Positions 1 through 8,280 of a stretch of DNA of 64,000 bases are shown here, one piece after another. This stretch comes from Stutzerimonas stutzeri TS44 (GTDB lineage: Bacteria > Pseudomonadota > Gammaproteobacteria > Pseudomonadales > Pseudomonadaceae): assembly GCA_000263395.1 (NCBI GenBank), contig AJXE01000003.1, forward strand, positions 62,001 to 126,000. Direction: 5' to 3'. The notes under the pieces were generated by a model. It made no database searches, was not told the DNA's origin, and saw nothing but the letters and a program-made list of their open reading frames with translations. How positions within the stretch are numbered: the stretch's first letter is position 1; every line of letters starts with the position of its first letter. The translations under genes were made by a program, and so were the position numbers.

Positions 1-121
1 AATCGCGACACGTCTTTCTGACCCACAAGTCAACTTGAGGCAGATCGCGTATACCCGTCACCCGCCCTCGGGAGCACTCAGGCTCTGGGTGACCGACAAC
101 AAGAACGATGAGGAACACCCA

Positions 122-1468
122 GTGGAAAACATCACGCAGGAACAGCGGGTCACCCCGGCGCAGCACCGGACGTCCGGCCGACTCGATCGCTTCTTCAGGC
201 TCAGCGAGCATCGCACCAGCGTGCGTACCGAGCTGCTCGCAGGCCTGACCACGTTCGTCACCATGGCCTACATCATCTTCGTCAACCCGAACATCATGGC
301 CGAAGCCGGCGTGGACCACGGTGCCGCCTTCGTTGCCACCTGCATCGGCGCGGCGCTGGGCTGTTTCCTCATGGGCTTGTATGCCAACTGGCCGGTGGGC
401 CTGGCGCCGGGCATGGGCCTGAACGCCTTCTTCACCTACACGGTGGTCGGCGAAATGGGCTACAGCTGGCAGATCGCGCTGGGTGCGGTGTTCCTCTCCG
501 GCATCCTGTTCACGCTCATGAGCCTGTCAAAGATCCGCGAGTGGCTGCTCAACAGCATTCCGATGAGCCTGCGCTTCGCCATGGGCGCCGGGGTCGGCCT
601 GTTCCTCGGACTGATCGGCCTGAAGACTGCCGGCATCGTGGTGGACAGCCCGGCCACGCTGCTGACACTGGGTTCGTTCGGCGAGCCTTCGGCGCTGCTG
701 GCGGGCATCTGCTTCCTGCTGATCGCCGTACTCAGCCATCGCAACGTGTTCGGCGCGATCCTGATCGCCATGCTGGCCGTTACCGCCATCGGTTGGGGCC
801 TCGGCCTGGTGGAATATCGCGGCCTGGTATCGATGCCGCCGAGCCTAGCGCCGACCTGGCTGGCGATGGATATCCTCGGTGCGCTGGACGTGGCGATGAT
901 CAGCGTGATTCTCGCCTTCCTCTTCGTGAACATGTTCGACACCGCCGGAACGCTGATGGGCGTCGCGCATCGCGCCAACCTGGTGGATGACGAGGGCCGC
1001 ATCAAGGACCTGTCGCGCGCACTGAAGGCCGACAGCACCTCCAGCGTGGTCGGCGCCTTCGTCGGCTGTCCGCCGGTGACCAGCTACGTGGAAAGCGCCT
1101 CGGGCGTCGCCGCCGGCGGCCGCACCGGCCTCACCGCGATCACCGTCGGCGTACTGTTTCTCGTCGCGATGTTTCTCTCCCCGCTGGCCGGCATGATCCC
1201 CGCCTATGCCACCGCCGGCGCGCTGATCTATGTCGCCATGCTGATGATGAGCGGCATGGCGCATATCGACTGGAAGGACCACACCGACACCATCCCGGCT
1301 ATCGTCACCGTGGTGATGATGCCGCTGACCTTCTCCATCGCCAACGGCATTGCCCTGGGCTTTCTCACCTATGCCACGCTGAAGCTGTTGACCGGCCAGC
1401 GCGACAAGGTGTCGATCAGCCTGTACGTGCTGTGCGTGATCTTCATCGCCAAATTCGCGTTCCTCTGA
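122..1468 (+). CDS. NCS2 family (AzgA/PbuG-like) purine permease
   Basis: Inner-membrane nucleobase:cation symporter, 448 aa, expected to import hypoxanthine, guanine, adenine or a related purine. Visible family features are the GLAPGMGLNAFF segment after the first helices, the FDTAGTLMGVA motif in the middle, and the TSYVESASGVAAGGRTG block typical of the AzgA-like branch. I chose GTG at 122 because AGGA lies 7 bases before it; an in-frame TTG at 35 would add 29 residues that do not look like the family and has no ribosome site. It precedes the urate genes, as the matching permease does in P. aeruginosa (from memory), which supports purine uptake. The exact substrate cannot be read from sequence. 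Confidence 0.9.
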   Translation: MENITQEQRVTPAQHRTSGRLDRFFRLSEHRTSVRTELLAGLTTFVTMAYIIFVNPNIMAEAGVDHGAAFVATCIGAALGCFLMGLYANWPVGLAPGMGLNAFFTYTVVGEMGYSWQIALGAVFLSGILFTLMSLSKIREWLLNSIPMSLRFAMGAGVGLFLGLIGLKTAGIVVDSPATLLTLGSFGEPSALLAGICFLLIAVLSHRNVFGAILIAMLAVTAIGWGLGLVEYRGLVSMPPSLAPTWLAMDILGALDVAMISVILAFLFVNMFDTAGTLMGVAHRANLVDDEGRIKDLSRALKADSTSSVVGAFVGCPPVTSYVESASGVAAGGRTGLTAITVGVLFLVAMFLSPLAGMIPAYATAGALIYVAMLMMSGMAHIDWKDHTDTIPAIVTVVMMPLTFSIANGIALGFLTYATLKLLTGQRDKVSISLYVLCVIFIAKFAFL

Positions 1469-1485
1469 ACGAGGTACGCATCATC

Positions 1486-1519
1486 GCCCCGTCGCATCGC
1501 GGCGGGGCTTTTGCTTTTG
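1486..1519 (+). terminator. Rho-independent terminator after the NCS2 permease
   Basis: Stem GCCCCG (1486-1491) pairs with CGGGGC (1503-1508) and is followed by TTTTGCTTTTG. It ends the permease transcript just before the ribosome site of the LysE gene. Confidence 0.65.
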
Positions 1520-1532
1520 TCAGGAGGAAGTG

Positions 1533-2159
1533 ATGAGTCTGGAAACCTGGTTGTTGTATGCGAGTGCGGCGCTGGTGGTGATTTTGATCCCCGGTCCGCT
1601 GTCGCTGCTGATGATCAGCAACAGCCTGAACTATGGGGTGCGCCGTTCGTGGCCGGCGTTTCTCGGCGGGGTCACGGCCTCGATCCTCCTGCTCAGCGCC
1701 TCGGCACTGGGACTCGGCGCCATCCTGCTGGCGTCGGAGCGACTGTTCAGCACGCTGAAGCTGATCGGCGCGCTGTACCTGTTCTATCTCGCCTGGCAGA
1801 GCTGGCAGGAGGCCCGTCAGGCTCCTGCCGCGCGGGCAATCGAAACCCCGGCGCTGGCGCCGCGCTTCGGCCGGCTGTTCGGACGGGCGTTCATGCTAGG
1901 CGGCAGCAACCCGAAGGACATTCTGTTCTTCGCCGCCTTCCTGCCGCAGTTTCTCAGCGCCGGGCAGCCGCTGCTGCCGCAGTTGCTGGTGATGATCGTG
2001 ACTTGGGCGGTGCTCGATCTGTGTTGCAAGCTGGCCTATGGGCTGGGGGCGCAGGGCGCGGCGCGGTACCTGCGCACCGGGCGTGGGCATGTGTGGTTCA
2101 ACCGCACCAGCGCGGCGCTGTTTGGGGGCGCGGGGGCGGCGTCGCTGATGAGTCGGTGA
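1533..2159 (+). CDS. LysE/RhtB family exporter
   Basis: A 208-aa hydrophobic inner-membrane protein with the LysE translocator pattern: an N-terminal helix, then IPGPLSLLMISNSLNYG, a GGVTAS segment, and the central GSNPKDILFFAAFLPQF motif. Members export amino acids or derivatives by proton antiport; the substrate is unknown here. The start is the ATG at 1533, 5 bases after a strong AGGAGG (1522-1527); a GTG directly before it is too close to that site. It stands alone between a terminator and a large repeat region, so it is probably its own unit and need not belong to the purine genes. Confidence 0.85.
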   Translation: MSLETWLLYASAALVVILIPGPLSLLMISNSLNYGVRRSWPAFLGGVTASILLLSASALGLGAILLASERLFSTLKLIGALYLFYLAWQSWQEARQAPAARAIETPALAPRFGRLFGRAFMLGGSNPKDILFFAAFLPQFLSAGQPLLPQLLVMIVTWAVLDLCCKLAYGLGAQGAARYLRTGRGHVWFNRTSAALFGGAGAASLMSR

Positions 2160-2176
2160 CTTGACGGCGCGGGCGC

Positions 2177-2224
2177 GCCAGCCCGGGCCGTGATGCAGGG
2201 CAAGGCCTCACGGCCCGGGCTGGC
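2177..2224. repeat. 17-bp stem hairpin downstream of the LysE gene
   Basis: GCCAGCCCGGGCCGTGA (2177-2193) is perfectly complementary to 2208-2224 with a 14-base loop. There is no following T run, so it is not a standard intrinsic terminator; it may protect the 3' end of the message or be a repeated element. Confidence 0.6.
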
Positions 2225-2234
2225 CAGTGGGCTC

Positions 2235-2977
2235 GCAGGGTGGAAAACCATGCAGCGTTTTCCGCCTTGGTGGGTTTCGGCGCGTGTCTCGGTGTGTATA
2301 ACGTCGCGCTTTCCTCGGCATGGGCTACAGGTTGCGCCTTGCACGGCGCCTCACTTTTCTTTGCACGCGCAAAGAAAAGTAAGCAAAAGAAAGCGCGCCC
2401 CTTCATCCGGGTCCGGGAGCGCAGCTCCCGGACTTCCCTCCTTCCGCCAGCACTCCGGGGACCGGCGTACAAGGGCCATCCCTGGCCTTTACGCCTCTCG
2501 CGGCATCCATGCCGCTCGCTCCCCTGCGTGCTGGCTTCACTCGGCCGTCTGCAAGGGGAAGAGTGGTGTTGCCTGTCGGGCCGTGCATGGAAAAGCGAAA
2601 GGCGAAGCAAAGCGAAGCCGGCTTTCGATCCTTCAGGCGACTCGGACTCCCTTCCCCTTCAGGAGGCCGAACGCAGGCGTTGCGCAGGGGGACGCGAGGC
2701 ATGGACGCCGAGCGAGTCACGAAGGGACAGGGACGTCCCTTCGTGACGTGCCCCTGGAGCAATGCCGGAGTGAGGGAAGTCTGGTCGCGCAGCGGCCAGA
2801 CCCGGATGCAGGGGGCGCCTTCTCTTTGGTTACTTTCTCTTGGCCAGACAAGAGAAAGTGACGCGCCGTGCAAGGCGCAACCTGTAGCCCGAGCCGAGGA
2901 AAGCGCCACGCCAGACACAAGCGTGCGTGCCGCCCTTGGAGCCAAACGCTGCGCGGCTTTCAACCCTATGGTTTTTC
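2235..2977. repeat. Diverged large palindrome made of nested hairpins
   Basis: This gene-free stretch of about 740 bp is an imperfect inverted repeat centred near 2610. A 28-bp block is identical in opposite orientation at 2322-2349 and 2863-2890, and similarity continues on both sides, covering roughly 300 bp or more per arm. Each arm also holds its own hairpins: a 12-bp stem at 2353-2380 (left) matched by 2832-2859 (right), and GTCCGGGAGC/GCTCCCGGAC at 2411-2433 matched near 2780-2801. Open frames here encode low-complexity peptides rich in K, R and P in all directions and are not believable genes. It resembles multi-copy intergenic repeats of pseudomonads; that is recollection, not a search result. 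Confidence 0.7.
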
Positions 2978-2995
2978 TCGGCGACATAACTCCCC

Positions 2996-3023
2996 CCATA
3001 AAAAACCCGCCACAAGGGCGGGT
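2996..3023 (-). terminator. Rho-independent terminator of uraH
   Basis: ACCCGCC (3005-3011) pairs with GGCGGGT (3017-3023) around a 5-base loop. On the minus strand the stem is followed by a run of T (plus-strand A at 2999-3005), downstream of the uraH stop codon. Confidence 0.8.
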
Positions 3024-3062
3024 AAAAGGGACTCAGAGAGAGTCATTGCACGGCAAGAGGAA

Positions 3063-3416
3063 TCAGCTACCCCGATAGGTGGAATAGCTATACGGCGAAA
3101 TCAGCAGCGGCACGTGATAGTGATCCTGCCCGGCATCGATGCCGAACCGGAGCACCACTTCATCGAGAAACGCCGGCGCGCCCAGCGTCACGCCGCGGCG
3201 CCGGTAGTAATCGCCCGCCTGGAAATGCAGCTGGTAGACGCCCGAGCGGTAATCGCCCCCTTCCAGCAAGGCGCTGTCGCAGCGGCCGTCGGCATTGGTT
3301 TCGCGGGTGGCGACCAGCTCCAGGCCCTGCCCCTCGACGCGAAACAGCGTCACCTTGATGCCGCTGCCCGGACAACCGTGCGCCGCATCCAGTACATGTG
3401 TGGTCAAACGTCCCAC
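3063..3416 (-). CDS. uraH: 5-hydroxyisourate hydrolase (transthyretin-like)
   Basis: Hydrolyses 5-hydroxyisourate to OHCU, the second step of urate breakdown; a soluble tetramer in the family. The 117-aa product starts VGRLTTHVLD and ends with the diagnostic C-terminal YRGS signature. His7 near the N terminus, the DGR arginine and the HYHVPLL histidine match known active-site positions. GTG at 3416 is chosen because GGAGG lies 5 bases upstream and it gives the usual family length; an in-frame extension to 3689 would add an atypical leader across the control region. It is transcribed away from puuE and shares that control region, which holds TTGTATACAC-type dyads. Confidence 0.95.
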   Translation of the reverse strand: MGRLTTHVLDAAHGCPGSGIKVTLFRVEGQGLELVATRETNADGRCDSALLEGGDYRSGVYQLHFQAGDYYRRRGVTLGAPAFLDEVVLRFGIDAGQDHYHVPLLISPYSYSTYRGS

Positions 3417-3493
3417 GAGCACCTCCGCTTGTTTGAAAGTGGGTTGAGGATAGCCAAGCCGGTGCAAAATATTCAAGACAATATTCGTATATT

Positions 3494-3503
3494 TTGTATA
3501 CAC
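3494..3503. promoter_or_regulatory. Putative operator TTGTATACAC upstream of uraH
   Basis: Nine of ten positions match the dyad TTGTATACAA seen perfectly at 3645 and 14835. It lies 78 bases before the uraH start in a very AT-rich patch (about 3470-3510) that stands out in this GC-rich DNA. Inference: a regulator of the urate genes binds here. Confidence 0.5.
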
Positions 3504-3624
3504 AAAAGACACACCACGCTTTCCACCCTCCTCCCCAGCACCCGCCGTACCCGCAACGCTTAAGCCGACGCTATATAGCAGACTGCCATAAGGCGGCAGG
3601 CGGCACGCTGGGCGATTTTTATGG

Positions 3625-3653
3625 TTTACATTGCGCAATCTATTTTGTATACA
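3625..3653 (+). promoter_or_regulatory. Putative sigma-70 promoter of puuE-uraD-alc
   Basis: TTTACA (3625-3630), a 17-base spacer, then TATACA (3648-3653). The -10 element lies inside the TTGTATACAA dyad, so a protein bound to the dyad would block RNA polymerase. Confidence 0.55.
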
Positions 3654-3654
3654 A
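3645..3654. promoter_or_regulatory. Putative operator, perfect dyad TTGTATACAA
   Basis: Perfect 10-bp palindrome 50 bases before the puuE start and overlapping its likely -10 box. The same sequence occurs at 14835-14844 before the binding-protein/TetR pair and a TTGTGCACAA version at 9875-9884 before the Tsx-type porin. Confidence 0.6.
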
Positions 3655-3704
3655 TCAAGCCATCCGGTCGCACTGCTGCGACCCGCCATACAGGACCCAT
3701 CGCC

Positions 3705-4637
3705 GTGAGCGCCGACTACCCCCGCGACCTAATCGGTTACGCCAGCAATCCGCCCCATCCCCAATGGCCAGGCGAGGCCCGCATCGCCCTGTCCTTCGTG
3801 CTCAATTACGAGGAAGGCGGCGAACGCTGCGTGCTGCATGGCGACAAGGAATCCGAGGCCTTCCTCTCCGAGATGGTCGCCGCGCAGCCGTTGCAGGGCG
3901 TGCGCCACATGAGCATGGAATCGCTCTATGAATACGGCAGCCGCGCCGGCGTGTGGCGTCTGCTCCGGCTGTTCAAGCGCCACGACATTCCGCTAACCAT
4001 CTTCGCCGTCGCGATGGCCGCCCAGCGTCATCCAGAGGTGATCAAGTCGATGGTCGCCGACGGCCACGAGATCTGCAGCCACGGCTACCGCTGGATCGAC
4101 TACCAGTACATGGACGAAGCCGAGGAGCGCGAGCACATGCTTGAGGCGATCCGCATCCTCACCGAACTGACCGGTGAACGCCCGCTGGGCTGGTACACCG
4201 GCCGCACCAGCCCCAACACCCGGCGCCTGGTACGCGAGGAAGGCGGCTTCCTCTATGACTCCGACACCTACGACGACGACCTGCCCTACTGGGACCCCGA
4301 TTCCGCGCCGGTCAAGCCGCATCTGGTGATCCCCTACACGCTGGACACCAACGACATGCGCTTCACCCAGGTGCAGGGCTTCAACAGCGGCGACGACTTC
4401 TTCAATTACCTGAAGGACGCCTTCGACGTGCTCTACGCCGAAGGCTGCGAAGGCGCGCCGAAGATGCTGACCATCGGCATGCACTGCCGCCTGCTCGGGC
4501 GCCCGGCGCGCATGGCCGCGCTGGCCCGCTTCATCGACTACGTGAAGGGCCATGAGAAGGTCTGGTTCGCCCGCCGCGTCGATATCGCCCGCCACTGGCA
4601 CGCCACTCACCCCATGACTGCGGAGCGCAACGCATGA
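3705..4637 (+). CDS. puuE: Allantoinase PuuE (polysaccharide-deacetylase fold)
   Basis: Converts allantoin to allantoate. It belongs to the PuuE type, related to NodB-like deacetylases rather than to the metal-dependent amidohydrolase allantoinases. The 310-aa product begins SADYPRDLIGY after a GTG start; AGGA is 9 bases upstream. LSFVLNYEEGGE (about 29-40) and HEICSHGYRW (121-130) match the NodB-domain motif regions of this family. Its stop overlaps the uraD start by ATGA, so the two are translationally coupled. A longer reading from 3621 would cross the promoter and operator and is unlikely. Confidence 0.95.
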   Translation: MSADYPRDLIGYASNPPHPQWPGEARIALSFVLNYEEGGERCVLHGDKESEAFLSEMVAAQPLQGVRHMSMESLYEYGSRAGVWRLLRLFKRHDIPLTIFAVAMAAQRHPEVIKSMVADGHEICSHGYRWIDYQYMDEAEEREHMLEAIRILTELTGERPLGWYTGRTSPNTRRLVREEGGFLYDSDTYDDDLPYWDPDSAPVKPHLVIPYTLDTNDMRFTQVQGFNSGDDFFNYLKDAFDVLYAEGCEGAPKMLTIGMHCRLLGRPARMAALARFIDYVKGHEKVWFARRVDIARHWHATHPMTAERNA

Positions 4638-5149
4638 GCGCGTTCAAGACCATCAAGCCTTCGACTCTCGACCGCGACGCCTTCGTCGCCACCTTTGCCG
4701 ATGTCTACGAGCACTCGCCGTGGGTCGCCGAAACCGTCTACGACGCCGGCGTCGACGCCACGCTGGACGACGTCGAGGTCATGCACCGCCGCCTGTCGCA
4801 GGTGATGCTCGCCGCCGACCACGCCACCCAACTGGCGCTGGTCAACGCTCACCCGGATCTCGCCGGCAAGGCCGCGATTCGCGGCGAGCTGACGGCCGCC
4901 AGCACCAGCGAGCAGGCCGGCGCCGGCATCCACGAATGCACCGCCGAGGAGTTCGCCCGCTTCACCGAACTCAACGATGCGTACAAGGCCAGGTTCGGCT
5001 TCCCCTTCATCATGGCGGTCAAGGGCAGCGACCGGCACCAAATCCTCGCCGCGTTCGAGGAGCGCATCCACAACAGCCCCGAGCAGGAATTCGCCCGGGC
5101 GCTGGCGGAGATCAACAAAATCGCCCGGTTCCGGCTGGAGGCGATGTAA
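4634..5149 (+). CDS. uraD: OHCU decarboxylase
   Basis: Decarboxylates 2-oxo-4-hydroxy-4-carboxy-5-ureidoimidazoline to S-allantoin, third step of urate breakdown. The 171-aa protein shows the family signatures HPDLAGK (73-79, containing the catalytic-type His), SEQ (92-94) and FGFPFI (121-126). It overlaps puuE by 4 bases and precedes alc by 64 bases, forming a catabolic operon puuE-uraD-alc. Confidence 0.95.
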   Translation: MSAFKTIKPSTLDRDAFVATFADVYEHSPWVAETVYDAGVDATLDDVEVMHRRLSQVMLAADHATQLALVNAHPDLAGKAAIRGELTAASTSEQAGAGIHECTAEEFARFTELNDAYKARFGFPFIMAVKGSDRHQILAAFEERIHNSPEQEFARALAEINKIARFRLEAM

Positions 5150-5213
5150 CAGGCAACACCGCAACACAGGCAACAAAGGCAGAAACCGCTCAATTCCAAT
5201 CAGGGCAGATGAC

Positions 5214-6209
5214 ATGAAAGCTTACGCCGCACCCTTCGAAAAATACGTCAACCTGGCCGACGCCCGCCTGGGCACCCGTGCCATTTCCGTCACCGATGAC
5301 TGGTTCGCCGATGTCAACCGGATGTTCCAGCCCGGTCCGGCCGTATGGAAGGAGGGCGTGTTCGATGACAACGGCAAGTGGATGGACGGCTGGGAGTCGC
5401 GCCGCAAGCGCTTCGAGGGTTACGACCATGCGGTGATCCGCCTCGGTGTGCCGGGCTGGATCAAGGGCGTGGACATCGACACCAGTTTCTTCCGTGGCAA
5501 CGTGCCGCCGTCGGCCTCGCTGGAAGCCTGCTTCGTCGCCGAGGGTGATCCGAGCGATGACACGGTCTGGACGGAAATCCTCCCGGCGGTGGACCTCAAG
5601 GGCGACAGCCATCACTACCACGAGATCGCCTGCGAGCAGCCGGTCAGCCACCTGCGCTTCAACATCTACCCGGACGGCGGCGTGGCGCGCCTGCGCGTGC
5701 ACGGCATCCCCTATCGCGACTGGAGCAGCATCGGCGACAACGAGCAGGTCGACCTGGCTGCCGCGCTCAACGGCGGCCGCGCACTGGCCTGCTCCGACGA
5801 GCACTTCGGCCGCATGAGCAACATCCTCAACCCGAACCGCGGCGAGAACATGGGTGACGGCTGGGAAACCGCCCGCCGCCGCACGCCGGGCAATGACTGG
5901 GTGATCGTCGCCCTCGGCCATCCGGGCGAGATCGAGCGCATCGTCGTCGACACCCTGCACTTCAAGGGCAACTACCCGGACAGCTGCACCATCCAGGCGG
6001 CCTACGTGAAGGGCGGCACCGACAGCCAGATCGAGACGCAGAGCCTGTTCTGGCGCGAACTGCTGCCGAGCCAGAAGCTCTCCATGCATGCGGAGCACGA
6101 GTTCGTCGAGCAGATCGCCAAGCTCGGCCCGGTGACGCACGTGCGCCTGAACATCTTCCCGGACGGCGGCGTCAGCCGACTGCGCCTGTTCGGCAAGGTG
6201 GCGAAGTAA
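5214..6209 (+). CDS. alc: Allantoicase
   Basis: Hydrolyses allantoate to ureidoglycolate and urea. The 331-aa product has the two tandem allantoicase repeats, about residues 17-170 and 185-330; each carries the conserved pattern ending in a gDGWEsrRrR block ([10 protein letters not shown] in the first, [10 protein letters not shown] in the second) and an NIYPDGG/NIFPDGG segment. ATG at 5214 fits the known family N terminus ([18 protein letters not shown]). An upstream in-frame extension would read through uraD and is rejected. Urea released here would need a urease elsewhere. Confidence 0.95.
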   Translation: MKAYAAPFEKYVNLADARLGTRAISVTDDWFADVNRMFQPGPAVWKEGVFDDNGKWMDGWESRRKRFEGYDHAVIRLGVPGWIKGVDIDTSFFRGNVPPSASLEACFVAEGDPSDDTVWTEILPAVDLKGDSHHYHEIACEQPVSHLRFNIYPDGGVARLRVHGIPYRDWSSIGDNEQVDLAAALNGGRALACSDEHFGRMSNILNPNRGENMGDGWETARRRTPGNDWVIVALGHPGEIERIVVDTLHFKGNYPDSCTIQAAYVKGGTDSQIETQSLFWRELLPSQKLSMHAEHEFVEQIAKLGPVTHVRLNIFPDGGVSRLRLFGKVAK

Positions 6210-6223
6210 GGGGGCTGTGGTGG

Positions 6224-6303
6224 GCCGTCATGGTGGGCTGAAGCCCACCATGACGGCTGCGGCGGAATCAGCTCAATTGTGTAGGGTGGGCTTCAGCCCA
6301 CCC
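6224..6303. repeat. Pair of REP-like hairpins in opposite orientation
   Basis: The first hairpin (6224-6257) is a 14-16 bp perfect stem with core GGTGGGCTGAAGCCCACC; the second (6284-6303) has the reverse-complement core GGTGGGCTTCAGCCCACC with a 9-bp stem. The two are 26 bases apart, like a BIME-type REP pair, in the gap between alc and allA. They may stabilise or attenuate the operon message. Confidence 0.75.
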
Positions 6304-6362
6304 GATGAACCAGGCCCGCAGCATGCGCGGCTACCCAGCACACTACTGACAACGAGAATGCC

Positions 6363-6866
6363 ATGCGTACGCTGACCATCGAACCTCTGACCAAGGAAGC
6401 CTTCGCCCCCTTCGGCGACGTCATCGAGACCGAGGGCAGCGACTATTTCATGATCAACAACGGCTCCACCCGCCGCTATCACAAGCTGGCGACGGTGGAG
6501 ACCGCACAGCCGGACGATCGCGCCATCATCAGCATCTTCGCCGCCGAAGCACTGGAGATGCCGCTGGTCATCCGCATGCTGGAGCGTCATCCGCTGGGCA
6601 GTCAGGCCTTCGTGCCGCTGCACGGCAACCCCTTTCTGGTCGTGGTCGCGCCACTTGGCGATGCACCTGTACCGGGTCACGTCCGCGCATTCGCCAGCAA
6701 TGGCAGGCAGGGCGTCAATTACCACCGCGGCGTCTGGCACCACCCGGTGCTGACGATCGAAAAGCGGGATGAATTCCTGGTGGTCGATCGCAGCGGTTCT
6801 GGCAACAACTGCGACGAGTACTTCTTTACAGAGGATCAGCAACTCCTCCTCGACCCCCAACCCTAA
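6363..6866 (+). CDS. allA: Ureidoglycolate lyase
   Basis: Splits ureidoglycolate to glyoxylate and urea, the last step of the ureide branch. The 167-aa cupin-like protein has the family pattern: TKEAFAPFGDVIE near the N terminus, FVPLHGNPFLVVVAP in the centre and YHRGVWHHPVL before the C-terminal third (histidines of the cupin fold). It is separated from alc by the REP pair and followed 48 bases later by puuD in the same direction. Confidence 0.93.
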   Translation: MRTLTIEPLTKEAFAPFGDVIETEGSDYFMINNGSTRRYHKLATVETAQPDDRAIISIFAAEALEMPLVIRMLERHPLGSQAFVPLHGNPFLVVVAPLGDAPVPGHVRAFASNGRQGVNYHRGVWHHPVLTIEKRDEFLVVDRSGSGNNCDEYFFTEDQQLLLDPQP

Positions 6867-6914
6867 TAAGAAAACCCGGCCGTCTCTGCGAAGGTCGGGA
6901 AGAGGTACGTAAAA

Positions 6915-8144
6915 ATGGATGCTCATCTGACCGAATGGCTAAACCTGGGAATCCGCTGGATTCACATGATCGTCGGCATCGCCTGGATCGGTGCTTCGTT
7001 CTATTTCGTCTGGCTGGAGAACAACCTCAACCGCAGCAACCCGCGCGAAGGACTATCGGGTGACCTCTGGGCCATCCACGGTGGCGGTATCTACCATCTG
7101 GAGAAATACAAGCTGGCACCACCGCAGATGCCGGAGAACCTGCACTGGTTCAAGTGGGAGGCCTACACCACCTGGCTGTCGGGCGTCGCCCTGCTGCTGG
7201 TGGTCTACTACCTCAACCCTAGCCTGTACCTGATCGCACCGGGCGTCGAGCTGTCCCCCGCCGCCGCGGTGGCGATCGGCTTCGGTTCGCTGATCGCCGG
7301 CTGGTTCATCTATGACCTGCTCTGCGATTCGCCGCTGGGCAAGACTCCGGCGCTGCTCGGCCTGGTGCTGTTCGTGCTGGTGATCGCCGCCTGCTGGGGC
7401 TACACGCAGATCTTCAGCGGCCGCGCGGCCTACATCCATACCGGCGCGCTGATGGGCACCATCATGGTCGGCAACGTGTTCCGCATCATCATGCCGGCCC
7501 AGCGCGCACTGGTCACCGCCATCGAGCAGAACCGCACGCCCGACCCGGTGCTGCCGGCCAAGGGCCTGCTGCGTTCGCGGCACAACAACTACTTCACCCT
7601 GCCGGTGCTGTTCATCATGATCAGCAACCACTTCCCGAGCACCTACGGCAGTCAGTACAACTGGCTGATCCTCGCCGGTCTGGCGGCGCTCTCGGTGCTG
7701 GTGCGGCACTTCTTCAATACCCGTCACGACAGCAACCGCTTCGCCTGGGCACTGCCGGCAGCTGCCGTCGGCATGATCTGCCTGGCCTTCGTCACCACGC
7801 CGAATCGCCAGCCAGCCGCGCCGACCCTCGCCGCCACGCCGGCCGAACGCGCCAGCGCAGCGGCCGCCGCCCATGCGCAGGGCTCGATGTTCGAGGAGGT
7901 CAACGAGGTGATCCACGAGCGCTGCACCGTCTGCCATTCGGCCCAGCCGAGCAGCCCGATGTTCAGCGCCGCGCCGGCCGGGGTGATGTTCGACACACCC
8001 GAGCAGATTCGCCTGCAGGCGGCGAAGATCCACGCGCAGACCGTCGCCAGCCAGATCATGCCGCTGGGTAACATCACCCAGATGACCCAGGATGAGCGCG
8101 ATCTGCTGGCCAGCTGGATCGCCGAGGGCGCCAGCATCGAGTGA
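6915..8144 (+). CDS. puuD: Membrane urate hydroxylase PuuD with C-terminal cytochrome c
   Basis: Oxidises urate to 5-hydroxyisourate, passing electrons to a respiratory chain rather than to oxygen as classic uricase does. The 409-aa protein starts with the PuuD motif around WIHMIVGIAWIGASFYFVWL, has about eight membrane helices over residues 1-300, and ends in a cytochrome c domain with the haem motif CTVCH at 337-341 and a likely axial Met near 382. No soluble uricase gene is in the window, so this protein supplies the first step and completes the route urate to glyoxylate plus two urea. A strong terminator follows. Confidence 0.93.
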   Translation: MDAHLTEWLNLGIRWIHMIVGIAWIGASFYFVWLENNLNRSNPREGLSGDLWAIHGGGIYHLEKYKLAPPQMPENLHWFKWEAYTTWLSGVALLLVVYYLNPSLYLIAPGVELSPAAAVAIGFGSLIAGWFIYDLLCDSPLGKTPALLGLVLFVLVIAACWGYTQIFSGRAAYIHTGALMGTIMVGNVFRIIMPAQRALVTAIEQNRTPDPVLPAKGLLRSRHNNYFTLPVLFIMISNHFPSTYGSQYNWLILAGLAALSVLVRHFFNTRHDSNRFAWALPAAAVGMICLAFVTTPNRQPAAPTLAATPAERASAAAAAHAQGSMFEEVNEVIHERCTVCHSAQPSSPMFSAAPAGVMFDTPEQIRLQAAKIHAQTVASQIMPLGNITQMTQDERDLLASWIAEGASIE

Positions 8145-8161
8145 CACCCCGCCTGTCGATC

Positions 8162-8194
8162 ACGCGGCCCGCCACTGGCGGGCCGCGTCATTTT
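8162..8194 (+). terminator. Rho-independent terminator after puuD
   Basis: A perfect 12-bp stem, ACGCGGCCCGCC (8162-8173) with GGCGGGCCGCGT (8177-8188), has a 3-base loop and is followed by CATTTT. It closes the allA-puuD unit. Confidence 0.8.
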
Positions 8195-8280
8195 CGCCCT
8201 GCCCCATTGCGTTCGATCATCCACGGGCACGCCAGCTTGGCTAAAATGCGCGCCCCGCCCCCCCCGTCGGACACCCCCCG

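Noticed and set aside
35-121. Upstream TTG start for the NCS2 permease
   Set aside because: No ribosome site and a non-family leader; GTG at 122 has AGGA at good spacing.
2190-3078. Several frames of 60-220 codons in the repeat region
   Set aside because: They overlap each other on both strands, follow the palindrome symmetry and lack good ribosome sites; the repeated FFARAKKS-type peptide is a translation of the repeat.
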